Origin: an uncultured Pirellulaceae bacterium
GTDB lineage: Bacteria > Planctomycetota > Planctomycetia > Pirellulales > Pirellulaceae
Length of the DNA stretch: 64,000 nt
NCBI GenBank assembly: GCA_937981585.1
Contig: CALJOA010000060.1
Location: forward strand, 1-64,000
Direction of reading: 5' to 3'
Of this stretch, positions 8,223 to 18,546 are shown piece by piece. Numbering within the stretch: position 1 is the stretch's first letter; every line of letters begins with the position of its first letter. The notes beneath the pieces were generated by a model, which saw nothing but the letters and a program-made list of their open reading frames with translations, made no database searches and had not been told where the DNA came from. Position numbers and translations under genes: made by a program.

Positions 8223-10508
8223 ATGTCATTTCATCACCCGCGCTATCAACGATCTGATTGGATGAGCATGATTCGCTGCGTCATGATGGCCTGCGTGTTG
8301 ATGGGTTTGATGGGTAAGACAGCGTCAACTGCGTCAGCTTACACCGCAGTTGAGAACGACAATGTCAATTCAAGCGCCGGCCCCAACGTTTCAATCGGAA
8401 TCGACGGCTTTGTTCGCTTGGGCAAATGGGTTCCCATTTACGTCAACTACGATTCGGCGCCGAACGAAGCACCGGTGAAGTATGAAATTAGCGTTCTCGA
8501 CTGTGATGATGCGCCGATCGCTTATTGTGGCGATCTGATTCCAGTTTCAGAGAACAAGTATCAAGGCTTGGCTAGGATTGGACGCAGCTACGGCAACGCG
8601 GAGCTTCGATTGCTTGACGGCAGCGGCCAAGCCATTGAGACCGTCAAGCTCCCGTTTCGCGGGGAAGACAAAGCTGCAACCATCACTCGCTCAACTCGCC
8701 CTCTGATTGCGACAATTGAGCCGAACAGCGAATTCAAATCGGCAATCGAATCTTACTCATTGGTCGGCAAGCAAGAAGACTCGCCGATCGTCGTCCGACT
8801 GGGGGACCTGCCAACCAATCAGCTTGGTTACGACAGCGTCGAAACGATTCTGCTGGTTACATCTGACCTTGAGCAGATGAAACAGTATTCGAAGCAGCAG
8901 ATTGAAGCTCTCATGGCCTGGGTCAAAAATGGCGGAACGCTGGTCGTTTCGGCTTCAAAAAACGGACAGCAATTACTTGCCGATGGCGGACTGTTAGAGC
9001 CGTTCTGCCCTGGAAATTTCGACGGCTTGGCCCAATGCGCCAGCAGCAAGATGCTGGAGCGATTCATGCTGGAGAGATTCAATGCCAGTGTCGACCAGCT
9101 AATTGCCAAACGTGGGACCGTTGGTGGAGAGCCGATTCCAATGGCCTCACTGTCCGACGCGACCGGTAAAGTTCTCGTTGCAGTCAACAAGAAACCGCTG
9201 ATCATCAATCGCGCGATTGGATTGGGCGAAGTCCTGTTTTTTGGTATCGATCTCGATTCGGATCGAATGAAACAGTGGAGCGGACGAGACTCGCTGGTTG
9301 GCTTGCTGGTGACGTTAGCAGAGACCTCAGTCGAAGATCAGGTCGGTCAAAAAGCCGTCAAGGGAACGTCCGTCTCAACATTCGGGTACGAAGATCTGAT
9401 CGGTCAACTGCGAGCTCCGCTGGATCGGTTTACCAACGTCAAGTTTGTCGCGTTTACCTGGATCGCGTTGCTAATCGGTCTATACATTTTGTGCATTGGC
9501 CCAGGGGACTTTTTCTTCCTCAAGAAACTGCTCAAGAAAATGGAGCTGACGTGGATTACGTTTCCGCTCTTGTCGCTGCTGTTTTGCGGATTGGCGCTTG
9601 GGATCTCCCGGATGACCCGGCCCAGTTCGATCCAGATCAACCAACTCGAAATCATTGACATCGATACGATTCAGGGATGGACGCAGGGCTCAGTTTGGGC
9701 CAACCTCTACAGCCCCAGTGGCGGGTCGCGAAACATCAGCATCGACAGAAAGCACAATCTGGGATTTGAAATTGATTCCGATGTTTTGAGCTGGCACGGG
9801 TTACCAGGTGATGGCCTGGGAGGAATGTGGAGCAGTCCGACTCCGGGACTTTCGAAAACAGGATATCGACAAACCATTGAGCTTGGCGACGCGCAACAAC
9901 CCAAAGTCTCAATTGAGTCGCTGCCACTGCAGGTTTCGTCCACCAAGCCAATGTTTGGGCAATGGTGGTCGGGCAACGATATCTCGCGAACCAGCCGACT
10001 GACGTCTGACGACAAGAAAAACGGCGGAACGGGACTAAGCGGAACGGTTACAAACCCACTGCCTTACCAATTAAAAAACTGCCGATTGGTTTTTAGGGAC
10101 TGGGCGTACGTGCTCGATTCAACGTTTGACCCAGGGGACACGTTCGACGTCCGGACTGAACCGGACGAGAAAAAACTATCGGCACTACTGACGCGAAGGT
10201 TTACGCAGTCGGATGAAGGGAACAAAAGCAACAACACCGCCTGGAACCCTACGGACACCAATATTGGCCGCATCGCATCAATGATGATGTTCTACGAGGC
10301 AGCCGGAGGGAACAACTACACCGGACTGACCCATCGATACCAACCCTTCATGGATATGTCGCGTAACTTGTACCTCAACCGAGCGGTATTGGTTGGCGAG
10401 ATCGAACAGATCGGTGCTGAACTGCTTGTCGATGAAAAACGTGTTACCGACAACTACGATCAGTCCAGAACCATTGTCCGAATTATCTTGCCTGTCAAAA
10501 TAAAATAG
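8223..10508 (+). CDS. Large membrane-anchored secreted protein of unknown function
   Basis: 761-aa ORF with signal-like N-terminus and two hydrophobic segments mid-protein (FVAFTWIALLIGLYILCIGPGDFFFL; WITFPLLSLLFCGLALGI). Confidence 0.75.
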   Translation: MSFHHPRYQRSDWMSMIRCVMMACVLMGLMGKTASTASAYTAVENDNVNSSAGPNVSIGIDGFVRLGKWVPIYVNYDSAPNEAPVKYEISVLDCDDAPIAYCGDLIPVSENKYQGLARIGRSYGNAELRLLDGSGQAIETVKLPFRGEDKAATITRSTRPLIATIEPNSEFKSAIESYSLVGKQEDSPIVVRLGDLPTNQLGYDSVETILLVTSDLEQMKQYSKQQIEALMAWVKNGGTLVVSASKNGQQLLADGGLLEPFCPGNFDGLAQCASSKMLERFMLERFNASVDQLIAKRGTVGGEPIPMASLSDATGKVLVAVNKKPLIINRAIGLGEVLFFGIDLDSDRMKQWSGRDSLVGLLVTLAETSVEDQVGQKAVKGTSVSTFGYEDLIGQLRAPLDRFTNVKFVAFTWIALLIGLYILCIGPGDFFFLKKLLKKMELTWITFPLLSLLFCGLALGISRMTRPSSIQINQLEIIDIDTIQGWTQGSVWANLYSPSGGSRNISIDRKHNLGFEIDSDVLSWHGLPGDGLGGMWSSPTPGLSKTGYRQTIELGDAQQPKVSIESLPLQVSSTKPMFGQWWSGNDISRTSRLTSDDKKNGGTGLSGTVTNPLPYQLKNCRLVFRDWAYVLDSTFDPGDTFDVRTEPDEKKLSALLTRRFTQSDEGNKSNNTAWNPTDTNIGRIASMMMFYEAAGGNNYTGLTHRYQPFMDMSRNLYLNRAVLVGEIEQIGAELLVDEKRVTDNYDQSRTIVRIILPVKIK

Positions 10509-10591
10509 CAATCGCGGTTGGAATTCGCCACAAAAATTGATCCTTAAATTTGCAGTCCAAAAAAGTAAAAAACTACACCTGAAACAAACCC

Positions 10592-11548
10592 ATGATCAAG
10601 ACCGAGAACCTGACCAAAAAGTACGGCGAGCTGTACGCGATCAAGGGAATTGAGATGGACCTTCAGCAGGGTGACCTGTTTGGCTTTATCGGCCCCAACG
10701 GTGCAGGCAAGACGACGACGATGCGAATCATTGCGACTCTTTCAGAGCCATCCTGGGGAGAGGCTTATGTTTGCGGGCATTCGATTTACAACGAACCCAA
10801 AGAGATCCGTCGTTTGGTCGGATACATGCCGGACTTCTTCGGTGTCTACGATGATATGAAAGTCATTGAGTATCTCGAGTTTTTTGCGGCAGCCTACCGG
10901 ATTAAAGGGCCGGCGAGGCGCAAGAAATGCGACGAGATGCTCGAAGTTGTTGACCTCGATTTCAAACGGGATGCGTTTGCCAATACGCTTTCCCGAGGCC
11001 AAACCCAACGGCTTGGTCTGGCCCGCGTCCTGTTACATGATCCCCAAGTCCTGCTGCTCGATGAGCCGTTGAGTGGATTGGATCCGCGTGCGAGGATCGA
11101 AATGCGAAACCTGCTCAGACGGCTTGGTCAAACAGGAAAGACGATCATCGTTTCGAGCCACATTCTTCCTGAGCTTGCCGACGTCTGTAACAAGATTGGA
11201 ATCATTGATCGTGGAGTGATGAGTTTTTCAGACGATGTGGCGGCGGTGATCAAGAAGGTACGTGACCAGATCATTTTGCACGTTGGGGTCGGAGCATCGG
11301 GATCAAGCAGTTCTGATGGCGAAGCCGCACGGGCGATTAAGTTTCTCGACTCGCACGAGGACGTTGAATCGGCCACGCAAGGCGATGGCTACGTCGTTGC
11401 AACGCTTAAAAAAGAAGTCGAAGATTATTCGGAGCTTCCAACCCAACTGATCGGTGAAGGGTTCAAGCTAACTCTGTTCTGCGAGGAAGAAGTCAATCTC
11501 GAATCGGCGTTTATGGCGCTGACCAAAGGTACCGGGGCGAACTTTTAG
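10592..11548 (+). CDS. ABC transporter ATP-binding protein
   Basis: Walker A GPNGAGKTTTMR, signature LSRGQTQRLGLARVLLHDP, Walker B VLLLDEPLSGLD. Confidence 0.93.
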   Translation: MIKTENLTKKYGELYAIKGIEMDLQQGDLFGFIGPNGAGKTTTMRIIATLSEPSWGEAYVCGHSIYNEPKEIRRLVGYMPDFFGVYDDMKVIEYLEFFAAAYRIKGPARRKKCDEMLEVVDLDFKRDAFANTLSRGQTQRLGLARVLLHDPQVLLLDEPLSGLDPRARIEMRNLLRRLGQTGKTIIVSSHILPELADVCNKIGIIDRGVMSFSDDVAAVIKKVRDQIILHVGVGASGSSSSDGEAARAIKFLDSHEDVESATQGDGYVVATLKKEVEDYSELPTQLIGEGFKLTLFCEEEVNLESAFMALTKGTGANF

Positions 11549-11555
11549 GCCACGG

Positions 11556-11903
11556 CTAAATCGCGTCCGAGCCCCGTTCGCCAGTGCGGATTCGGATGCA
11601 GTCATCCAATGGCAGCACAAATATCTTGCCGTCGCCGATCTCTCCGTCTGTGCCCGTTCGCCCACCTTCGACAATGGCATTGATCGTTGGCTCGACAAAC
11701 TCTTCGTTGACCGCGATTTGAAGCTGAATTTTTCGGCGGAGATTGACCGTCAACTCATCGGTCCCAAACATCGGCCCGTGACCTTGCTGACGCCCGAACC
11801 CCTGGCAGTCCATAATCGTCAGCCGAAACACTTCGACTTGGCTCAGTGCGTTTTTAACTGAGTCCAAATGATGAGGCTGAATGATGGCGATGATCAATTT
11901 CAT
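11556..11903 (-). CDS. glnB: P-II family nitrogen regulatory protein with variant T-loop
   Basis: MKLIIAIIQPHHLDSVKNAL, GFGRQQGHGPMFGTDELTVNLRRK, GEIGDGKIFVLPLDDCIRIRTGERG. Confidence 0.9.
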   Translation of the reverse strand: MKLIIAIIQPHHLDSVKNALSQVEVFRLTIMDCQGFGRQQGHGPMFGTDELTVNLRRKIQLQIAVNEEFVEPTINAIVEGGRTGTDGEIGDGKIFVLPLDDCIRIRTGERGSDAI

Positions 11904-11906
11904 TTT

Positions 11907-13040
11907 TCAGTTTTCTAGTTCTTCCATTTCGTCAAACAGCGCCTCAACGTATTGATCGACGTCAAAGGGAGCCAAGTCTTCGATCGACTCGCCGAGACCG
12001 ACGAATTTGACTGGCAGGTTGAACTCTTGTCGGATCGGAATCGCGACGCCACCTTTGGCGCTACCATCGAGTTTGGCCAAAACGATACCGGTGCAACCGG
12101 CCGCGTCTGAAAAACCGCGGGCTTGGCTGATCGCGTTTTGTCCGGCAGTTGCATCGAGAACCAGCAAGACTTCATGGGGCGCACCCGGGATGACTTTGTC
12201 CATCACACGCCGGATCTTTCCGAGTTCATCCATCAGGTTGCTTTGCGTTTGCAGACGTCCCGCGGTATCGACAATGCAAACCTCAGCGTTGTCAGTCTTG
12301 GCCTTTTCCACGGCTTGGTAAGCCACGCTGGCTGGATCGCTGCCTTGTTTGCCCGTGACAATCGAACAGCCCAGACGCTGTGACCAAATCGTCAGTTGCT
12401 CAACCGCTGCCGCTCGAAATGTATCGCCAGCACCCAGGACAACCGAATAGCCATTGGCGGCAAACGAGTTGGCCAGTTTGGCAATCGAGGTTGTCTTTCC
12501 AGCACCATTAACACCGACGACCATGACGACGGTTGTTCCAGAATCGGCCATCTCCATGGTACCGTCACCCTGTTCCATGATCTCTCGAATCGTGACCTTG
12601 GCCGAGTCGACCAGATCGCTCATGAAAAGCTTACGGGCACGAAACTTGGAGTGGATGTCGTCGCGAATTTTCCCTGCCGGCCCAACTCCCATGTCTGTCT
12701 TGATCAAATAGGCGAACAGCTCGTCGAGAAACTCGTCGTCAACCAGCCGTCCTTCTTTGCCAACAAGATCACGAATATCTGTGTTGAGGACATCAACCGT
12801 CTTCTTCATTGCCGACTTGAGCCGGGCAAACATCCCCTTGGGCTTTTCCGGTTCAGGAGCTGGAGTGGGGGCCGCGACTGGCGCTACCGCTGGCTGAGCC
12901 GACGCTTGGCCCGAGCCTGCTACCGACGCTGATTCTGCGGCTGCAACATCAGCTGGCTGATCCAACGGATCGTTTTTCTGCGCCGGCGGATCGGCCGGCT
13001 GTTTGCTTTTTTTCTTTCCGAAGGGATTCCAAAGAGCCAT
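11907..13040 (-). CDS. ftsY: Signal recognition particle receptor FtsY
   Basis: NG domain GVNGAGKTTSIAKLAN, GDTFRAAAVEQL, DTAGRLQTQSNLMDEL, TKLDGSAKGG-type LAKLDGSAKGGVAIPI. Confidence 0.95.
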   Translation of the reverse strand: MALWNPFGKKKSKQPADPPAQKNDPLDQPADVAAAESASVAGSGQASAQPAVAPVAAPTPAPEPEKPKGMFARLKSAMKKTVDVLNTDIRDLVGKEGRLVDDEFLDELFAYLIKTDMGVGPAGKIRDDIHSKFRARKLFMSDLVDSAKVTIREIMEQGDGTMEMADSGTTVVMVVGVNGAGKTTSIAKLANSFAANGYSVVLGAGDTFRAAAVEQLTIWSQRLGCSIVTGKQGSDPASVAYQAVEKAKTDNAEVCIVDTAGRLQTQSNLMDELGKIRRVMDKVIPGAPHEVLLVLDATAGQNAISQARGFSDAAGCTGIVLAKLDGSAKGGVAIPIRQEFNLPVKFVGLGESIEDLAPFDVDQYVEALFDEMEELEN

Positions 13041-13111
13041 TTTCAGCTTCCAACATTACAAGGTGAGGTTTTACTTTGTTGAACCAAATGCTGATTCAAA
13101 TGCGATCGTTA

Positions 13112-13603
13112 TCATGACGATGATTCAGATTCAGCGGAGTCATCGACCGGTGAGACTTCCGTATCCTCTGTATCTGCTGACTCGGCTTTGTTTTCTGGAT
13201 CCGATTCGTTTCTCATCAGTCGGTCCAAAACTCCGTTGACGAACTGCGACGAGTTATTTGTCCCGTACCGTTTGGCCAACTCGATTGCTTCGTTGATCAC
13301 AACGCGATCGGGCGTATCAGTGAACAGAATTTCATAGGCACCCAATCGCAACACATTGCGGTCGGTCGCTGCCATTCTCGAAAGCCGCCAGTTTCTGGCC
13401 GTCTTTTCCAAACGGTTGTCGACTTCTTCTTGATGCTCACGCACCCCCGCCAGCAGTTGCCGCGCAAAATTAATCAAAGCCTGATCGTGGTTCAAACGAG
13501 AGTTGATAAACCGCAACCTGATGTCTTCGGGTTGATCGGCGTTCAAATCGTCTTGGTAGAGAACTTGCAGAACGATTTCGCGGGCGCGGCTGCGACGAGA
13601 CAT
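13112..13603 (-). CDS. nusB: Transcription antitermination factor NusB
   Basis: RSRAREIVLQVLYQDDL ... RNVLRLGAYEILFTDTPDRVVINEAIELAKRYGTNNSSQFVNGVLD; acidic C-tail. Confidence 0.92.
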   Translation of the reverse strand: MSRRSRAREIVLQVLYQDDLNADQPEDIRLRFINSRLNHDQALINFARQLLAGVREHQEEVDNRLEKTARNWRLSRMAATDRNVLRLGAYEILFTDTPDRVVINEAIELAKRYGTNNSSQFVNGVLDRLMRNESDPENKAESADTEDTEVSPVDDSAESESSS

Positions 13604-13722
13604 ATAGCTTACGGATCTGAAAATTTAGGAACAGCGGTGCTCTCAATTCTACGAAAATCCAGCCTCGAAGTTAAGCATAGGAGGGCGGTCGCGTTTCGGC
13701 TCGTAGTCAAAGGGCCGCAGAT

Positions 13723-14205
13723 TTAGCCCTGACTCGAAGCGATCTCTTTGAACAACAACAGCATATGAATTGCGGCTTCGGCGACCTCGACGCCTTTGTT
13801 TCCGACATCTCCCCCCGAACGCTGGATCGCTTGGTCCATCGTGTTGACGGTTAGGACACCAAAAGCAACCGGGACTTTGTAGTCCAGCGCCAATCGTCCA
13901 AGACTGTTGCTGACCGAGGTGTTGATATGCTGGTCGTGAGTCGTTTCACCCCGAACGACACATCCAAGAGTCAATACTGCGTCACAGCTACCCACGTCAA
14001 GAACATGCTGAACCGCACTGGGGATCTCCCAAGCTCCGGGAACCCAATGCGTCGTGATTTGATTTGCAGGAACAAGATTTCGCGTTAGCGTTTGAACAGC
14101 GCCATCGAGAAGCTTTTGAGTAATGCTGTGATGGTACTTGGAGACAACGATTGCGAAACGGCGATCGGTTACCGAACCGGTCGTGCCCTGATGTTCTTGA
14201 ACCAC
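13723..14205 (-). CDS. ribH: 6,7-dimethyl-8-ribityllumazine synthase
   Basis: [56 protein letters not shown]. Confidence 0.93.
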   Translation of the reverse strand: MVQEHQGTTGSVTDRRFAIVVSKYHHSITQKLLDGAVQTLTRNLVPANQITTHWVPGAWEIPSAVQHVLDVGSCDAVLTLGCVVRGETTHDQHINTSVSNSLGRLALDYKVPVAFGVLTVNTMDQAIQRSGGDVGNKGVEVAEAAIHMLLLFKEIASSQG

Positions 14206-14259
14206 TTTGCTGATACCTGATGAAAGGAGAAAAGACTTACACGGAGCTACACCAAACGA

Positions 14260-15762
14260 TTACAGCGTGCCGCCGGATTTGAGACTCATCAAAAACTCGG
14301 CGTTGGACTGTGTCTTCTTCAGTCGTGTCGTCAACATGTCCATCGCGTCGGGCGGATTCATGTCGCTGAGCACACGACGAACTTTGCAGATTCGATCGTA
14401 CTCGTCTTCATCAAACAGCTTTTCTTCGCGACGAGTACCACTGGAGTTGATTTCAATGGCTGGCCAAACTCGTTTTTCAACCAATGAGCGATCCAGCACG
14501 ATCTCCAGGTTTCCAGTTCCTTTGAATTCTTCAAAGATCACTTCGTCCATTTTGCTGCCGGTGTCGATCAGGGCGGTTGCAAGAATCGTCAGCGACCCTC
14601 CTTCTTCCAGCTTCCGCGCCGAACCAAAGAAGGCTTTGGGTTTCTGCATTGCGTTTGCGTCCAAGCCACCTGAGAGCGTTTTTCCTGACTGAGGGCATTC
14701 GGAGTTCCAAGCCCGACCAAGCCGTGTGATCGAATCAAGGAAAATGACAACATCAACGCCGGCCTCAACGAGCCGTTTGGCTTTTTCGAGCACCATCTCG
14801 GAGACTTGAATGTGTCGTGAAGCAGGCTCGTCGAACGTTGAGCTGATCACTTCGCAACGATCACCTTTGACTTCCCGCTCCATGTCGGTGACCTCTTCAG
14901 GACGCTCGTCAATGAGCAGCATGATCACGTAGGCTTCGGGATAGTTGGCCAGTGTCGCCTGAGCCATTCGCTGCATCAGGATCGTCTTTCCAGCTCGAGG
15001 TGGACTGACGATCAAGCCACGTTGGCCAAATCCTATCGGTGCGATCATGTCAACAACTCGTGTGGACATGTCCTTGGGATCGTGCTCCATCACAATTCGC
15101 GTGTCTGGATGAAGCGGTGTGAGCTCATCAAAGCCGGCACGTTTGGCACTGTCTGATGGATCAAGCCCATTGACTGACTCGACACGCAAGAGTGCAAAAT
15201 ATCGCTCGTTTTCCTTGGGGGGACGGATCTGTCCCTTGATCACGGCGCCATTCTTCAAATTGAATTTTCGAATCTGGCTGGGTGAGACGTAAATATCGTC
15301 AGGACAATTGAGATAGTGATACTCCGGGCTTCGCAGGAAACCAAATCCATCGGGCAGAATCTGAAGCGTGCCCTGACCGCACATGATCCCTCGCGACTTG
15401 ACTCGTTCTTTGAGGATCAAAAAGATCAACTCGCGACGATCCTTGTCGTCGACATCGGAAACGCCTTCTTCAGTCGCCACCTTGGACAACTGATCAACGG
15501 ACATTCTCTGCAGTTTAGTTACATCGATGACATTGTCTTTGGAAACAGATTCTCTCTGGGAATCGTTAATTGCTTTAGCCTCTTCGCGTGAAATGGTCTC
15601 GGCGATCGAAACTGGTTCCCCGTCAGATTCCAGTTCTTTCAATTTTTGGCTTACATCCGCGTCCAAACCACGGTGCGGTCGCACGCCTTTGGCTGACAAC
15701 CGGCGGTTTTCGCCCGTGCTGGTTTTGCGAGTATCTGACATTTTCATTCTCCCGTTTGGCAA
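14260..15762 (-). CDS. rho: Transcription termination factor Rho
   Basis: [75 protein letters not shown]. Confidence 0.96.
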   Translation of the reverse strand: MPNGRMKMSDTRKTSTGENRRLSAKGVRPHRGLDADVSQKLKELESDGEPVSIAETISREEAKAINDSQRESVSKDNVIDVTKLQRMSVDQLSKVATEEGVSDVDDKDRRELIFLILKERVKSRGIMCGQGTLQILPDGFGFLRSPEYHYLNCPDDIYVSPSQIRKFNLKNGAVIKGQIRPPKENERYFALLRVESVNGLDPSDSAKRAGFDELTPLHPDTRIVMEHDPKDMSTRVVDMIAPIGFGQRGLIVSPPRAGKTILMQRMAQATLANYPEAYVIMLLIDERPEEVTDMEREVKGDRCEVISSTFDEPASRHIQVSEMVLEKAKRLVEAGVDVVIFLDSITRLGRAWNSECPQSGKTLSGGLDANAMQKPKAFFGSARKLEEGGSLTILATALIDTGSKMDEVIFEEFKGTGNLEIVLDRSLVEKRVWPAIEINSSGTRREEKLFDEDEYDRICKVRRVLSDMNPPDAMDMLTTRLKKTQSNAEFLMSLKSGGTL

Positions 15763-15799
15763 GTAGTGGTGAGAAGCTCGCCGAAACCTGGTGTGATCT

Positions 15800-16438
15800 T
15801 TAAAAAAATTCAGATGGGGATTCCAACTCGGGAAGAAGAGCCAAACCCCAAGTCTTCCACAACTTGCAGGCTTGGGCGTATGTCTTTTCTCTCGATCTGG
15901 AGTTGTCGATCAAGTCAGTCGATTTCGACCGCTTTTCGAGAACCGGGAGTTGCTGTGATTCACGTCGGGTAATTTCTTCTTCGTCCCAGCCTCGTTGCCT
16001 GGCACGTTCCCGACGTAGTTCGATATCCGCATGGACAAAAACAATCTTGTCGCACAAAAGATCCCAGTTTGCTTTGAACATTACTGGAGCATCAAGCACA
16101 ACTGCCGGGATATCAGATTCGGACTTGAGCTGTATAAGCTCGTTGCGAATTCGAATTCCAATTGGCGGGTGTGTAATCTCCTCCAAAAGCCTCAGCGACC
16201 TGGCGCCATCAGGGGAAGGATCAAAAACAATCCTGCCCAATGCACGTCGATCAATCTCACCTTTTTGAAGAACAATTTCACCGAATTGAGAAACAATCGA
16301 ATCAATGACCTGAGTGTCTTTCAACACTTCATGTCCGACACGATCGGCATCGAGAACTCCAGCTCCAAAACGTTCGAAGCAACGAGCCACCAAGCTCTTT
16401 CCGCTGGCAACTCCGCCTGCTATGCCTATAACAAGCAT
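15800..16438 (-). CDS. coaE: Dephospho-CoA kinase
   Basis: [38 protein letters not shown] ... RRALGRIVF ... ITHPPIG. Confidence 0.9.
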   Translation of the reverse strand: MLVIGIAGGVASGKSLVARCFERFGAGVLDADRVGHEVLKDTQVIDSIVSQFGEIVLQKGEIDRRALGRIVFDPSPDGARSLRLLEEITHPPIGIRIRNELIQLKSESDIPAVVLDAPVMFKANWDLLCDKIVFVHADIELRRERARQRGWDEEEITRRESQQLPVLEKRSKSTDLIDNSRSREKTYAQACKLWKTWGLALLPELESPSEFF

Positions 16439-17093
16439 CAAGTTCTCAAGTTCTTTGTTTGCAACACTACGGTGGGTCGTAATCTCCCGATCTCAACTGA
16501 ACCATATCCAAGCCGATTCCAATAGGTAGGACGAATCAGCTTCAAAATGGCAGCGCCAAGACAACTATTCCTCGATCAATTTCATCCGCAGATGAAAGCG
16601 CTCCCGAAATCTCAATTCAATTGAAACACGCCCCAATGAGTTTGAAGCACAATTGACTCAATCTCCCGTCTCCTTTTCGAGCCCCAATTTGGACCTCATC
16701 TTGTCGCGATTGCCCGCGACGGTGTCGTCTCAAGACACTCCTAGGATAGCTACATTTGGACTTTTTTTCTAGCTATAACCTGCCTTTTGTAGCTGTGAAC
16801 CCCTTGGAAGCGCGGGGTGAGGCTGGATTCGGGATAAATCGCCCATTTCCCCAAAGCGAAATTTGAGGACGGATTCCCCAGTTGCTCTAGCAAGAGATCT
16901 CCACCAATTGGAATTTTCGATAATTACGCAAAAATTGACCTTCAGCCGTTGGACACAGTTGAATGGCTTTCTTTTAATAAAATCATGAGCGTTCAAAGCT
17001 GAATCCAACCCGACTTTGCCCATCTAAAAGTGGCTTTGATCACGAGTTTAAGGCTCATCACGTTTCCAATCACATAACAAATGACTGAATTTT

Positions 17094-18107
17094 ATGACAA
17101 CGATCCAATCCAAATCAAAAGTTAAATTGGGCATTGTTCCCACACACCTCATGTTTGTCGGTGGGCTTGTACCAGACGAAGAGGGAAAGATTCCCCGCGA
17201 TGGGGACGGCAATCTCATCGTTGCTGCCAATCTTGAGAAGCTGGTTTCTGAATCCAAAGCCAAAATCAGCTGCGTTCAAGTCCCATACTTTCCAGGTTTG
17301 GACGAGTCCGATGTCGCTGAAATGGTCGCCAGTTTCAAGAAGAACGACCTCGAAGTTCACTTCATCTTGATGGTGGGCGGAGCCGATCCGATGGAACCCG
17401 GTGACGAAGACGCGGTCGTCGAGATGCTGGTCAGCGGTTTATCAGCTGCGAAAAAACACGGGGTCGCCCATGTATCGTCGACGTCGGTTGAAGCTTGGAT
17501 GCAGGAAGGCGCCAAACCCAAAACCGGAGCCGAGTTTGACGCTGCGGTCGCTCAGAATGTCAAAGTCCATGCTCGCGCGGCGCGCCAGGCCGACGTTGAA
17601 AACTCTTGCATCGAAGCTTGGCATATTGAGTTCCTACGCGGCGGCGAATTTCAGACGTTTACTGATGCTGGAAAGATCTGGAAGTTCGTCAGCGCCGCCA
17701 ACAAGGAAATGGGACGACCGTTTTTCAAAGTCATGATCGATGCGGCCCATTGTGGTGATTCCGATCTTTCGATTCCCGAGAATGAAGCAGTCATCAATGA
17801 GATCGCGGCCGGAAACGCGTTGGGCATTTTCCACGCTTCGTCCAAAACGACTCGTGGATGCCTGTCGACCGACGATGGTTGGATTGGGGCTTTGTTGACC
17901 GCATGCGCCAAAACTGGAGACTTGGAATTCGCGTTCGTCGAATTGTTCCATCACGAGGACCCGGCCTTGGAGGCGCTGCGCAGCTATGACTCCAATCACG
18001 GCGTCGATACCCGCGATGGCCGAAGCTACGACGAAGCGGTGTTGGACGGTGTCGTCGATGTTACCCGGCGGCTCAATAACCTCGTGGCCCGCGGGCAGCT
18101 TTCTTAG
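17094..18107 (+). CDS. Xylose-isomerase-like TIM-barrel protein
   Basis: Repeated beta-alpha pattern, EAWHIEFLRGGEFQTFTDAGK and FKVMIDAAHCGDSDL; subfamily not identifiable by eye. Confidence 0.6.
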   Translation: MTTIQSKSKVKLGIVPTHLMFVGGLVPDEEGKIPRDGDGNLIVAANLEKLVSESKAKISCVQVPYFPGLDESDVAEMVASFKKNDLEVHFILMVGGADPMEPGDEDAVVEMLVSGLSAAKKHGVAHVSSTSVEAWMQEGAKPKTGAEFDAAVAQNVKVHARAARQADVENSCIEAWHIEFLRGGEFQTFTDAGKIWKFVSAANKEMGRPFFKVMIDAAHCGDSDLSIPENEAVINEIAAGNALGIFHASSKTTRGCLSTDDGWIGALLTACAKTGDLEFAFVELFHHEDPALEALRSYDSNHGVDTRDGRSYDEAVLDGVVDVTRRLNNLVARGQLS

Positions 18108-18190
18108 CGTAGAGCAGTTTTGAAAGCAGCCCGACCGATCCGGCCCATCCAGGCGGGTTTAAGAGAGCAACAGGTAATACCGACACAAAC

Positions 18191-18245
18191 GGCCTGGCTT
18201 GCACGTCGTGGATTGGTAATCCAACTCAATCATCGGGGCCAGGCC
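18191..18245. other. Nested hairpin downstream of the TIM-barrel CDS
   Basis: Outer stem ggcctggc/gccaggcc (18191-18198/18238-18245) and inner stem tggatt-ggt-aatcca (18209-18223). Confidence 0.5.
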
Positions 18246-18546
18246 TTTAAATTTGACTCGGTTTTGCCCCCCATCTACTATGAAATGTTGGCGGTTGGGG
18301 GGTTCTGCCAACTATCTGGGTAACCCCTAATTTCTGGCGCGCCTGTTGTACTGCTTCAATGCGGTAGCATCATGACGCTGTCAAATGACTCCGATAAAAC
18401 ATCAAAGCGCGTTTAACTCAGTTCCAATGGGATTTGCGCAGTATGTTTGAGTGCCTGAGATAACGTGATTGGCCAACCCAATCCATAAAATCAAAACTAA
18501 CGAAACATTTTTGCCGATCGGCTGGTCGGCGTTGTAGGAGATCCAA

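Noticed and set aside
12396-12932. 178-aa plus-strand ORF
   Set aside because: Antisense within ftsY; no recognisable motifs.
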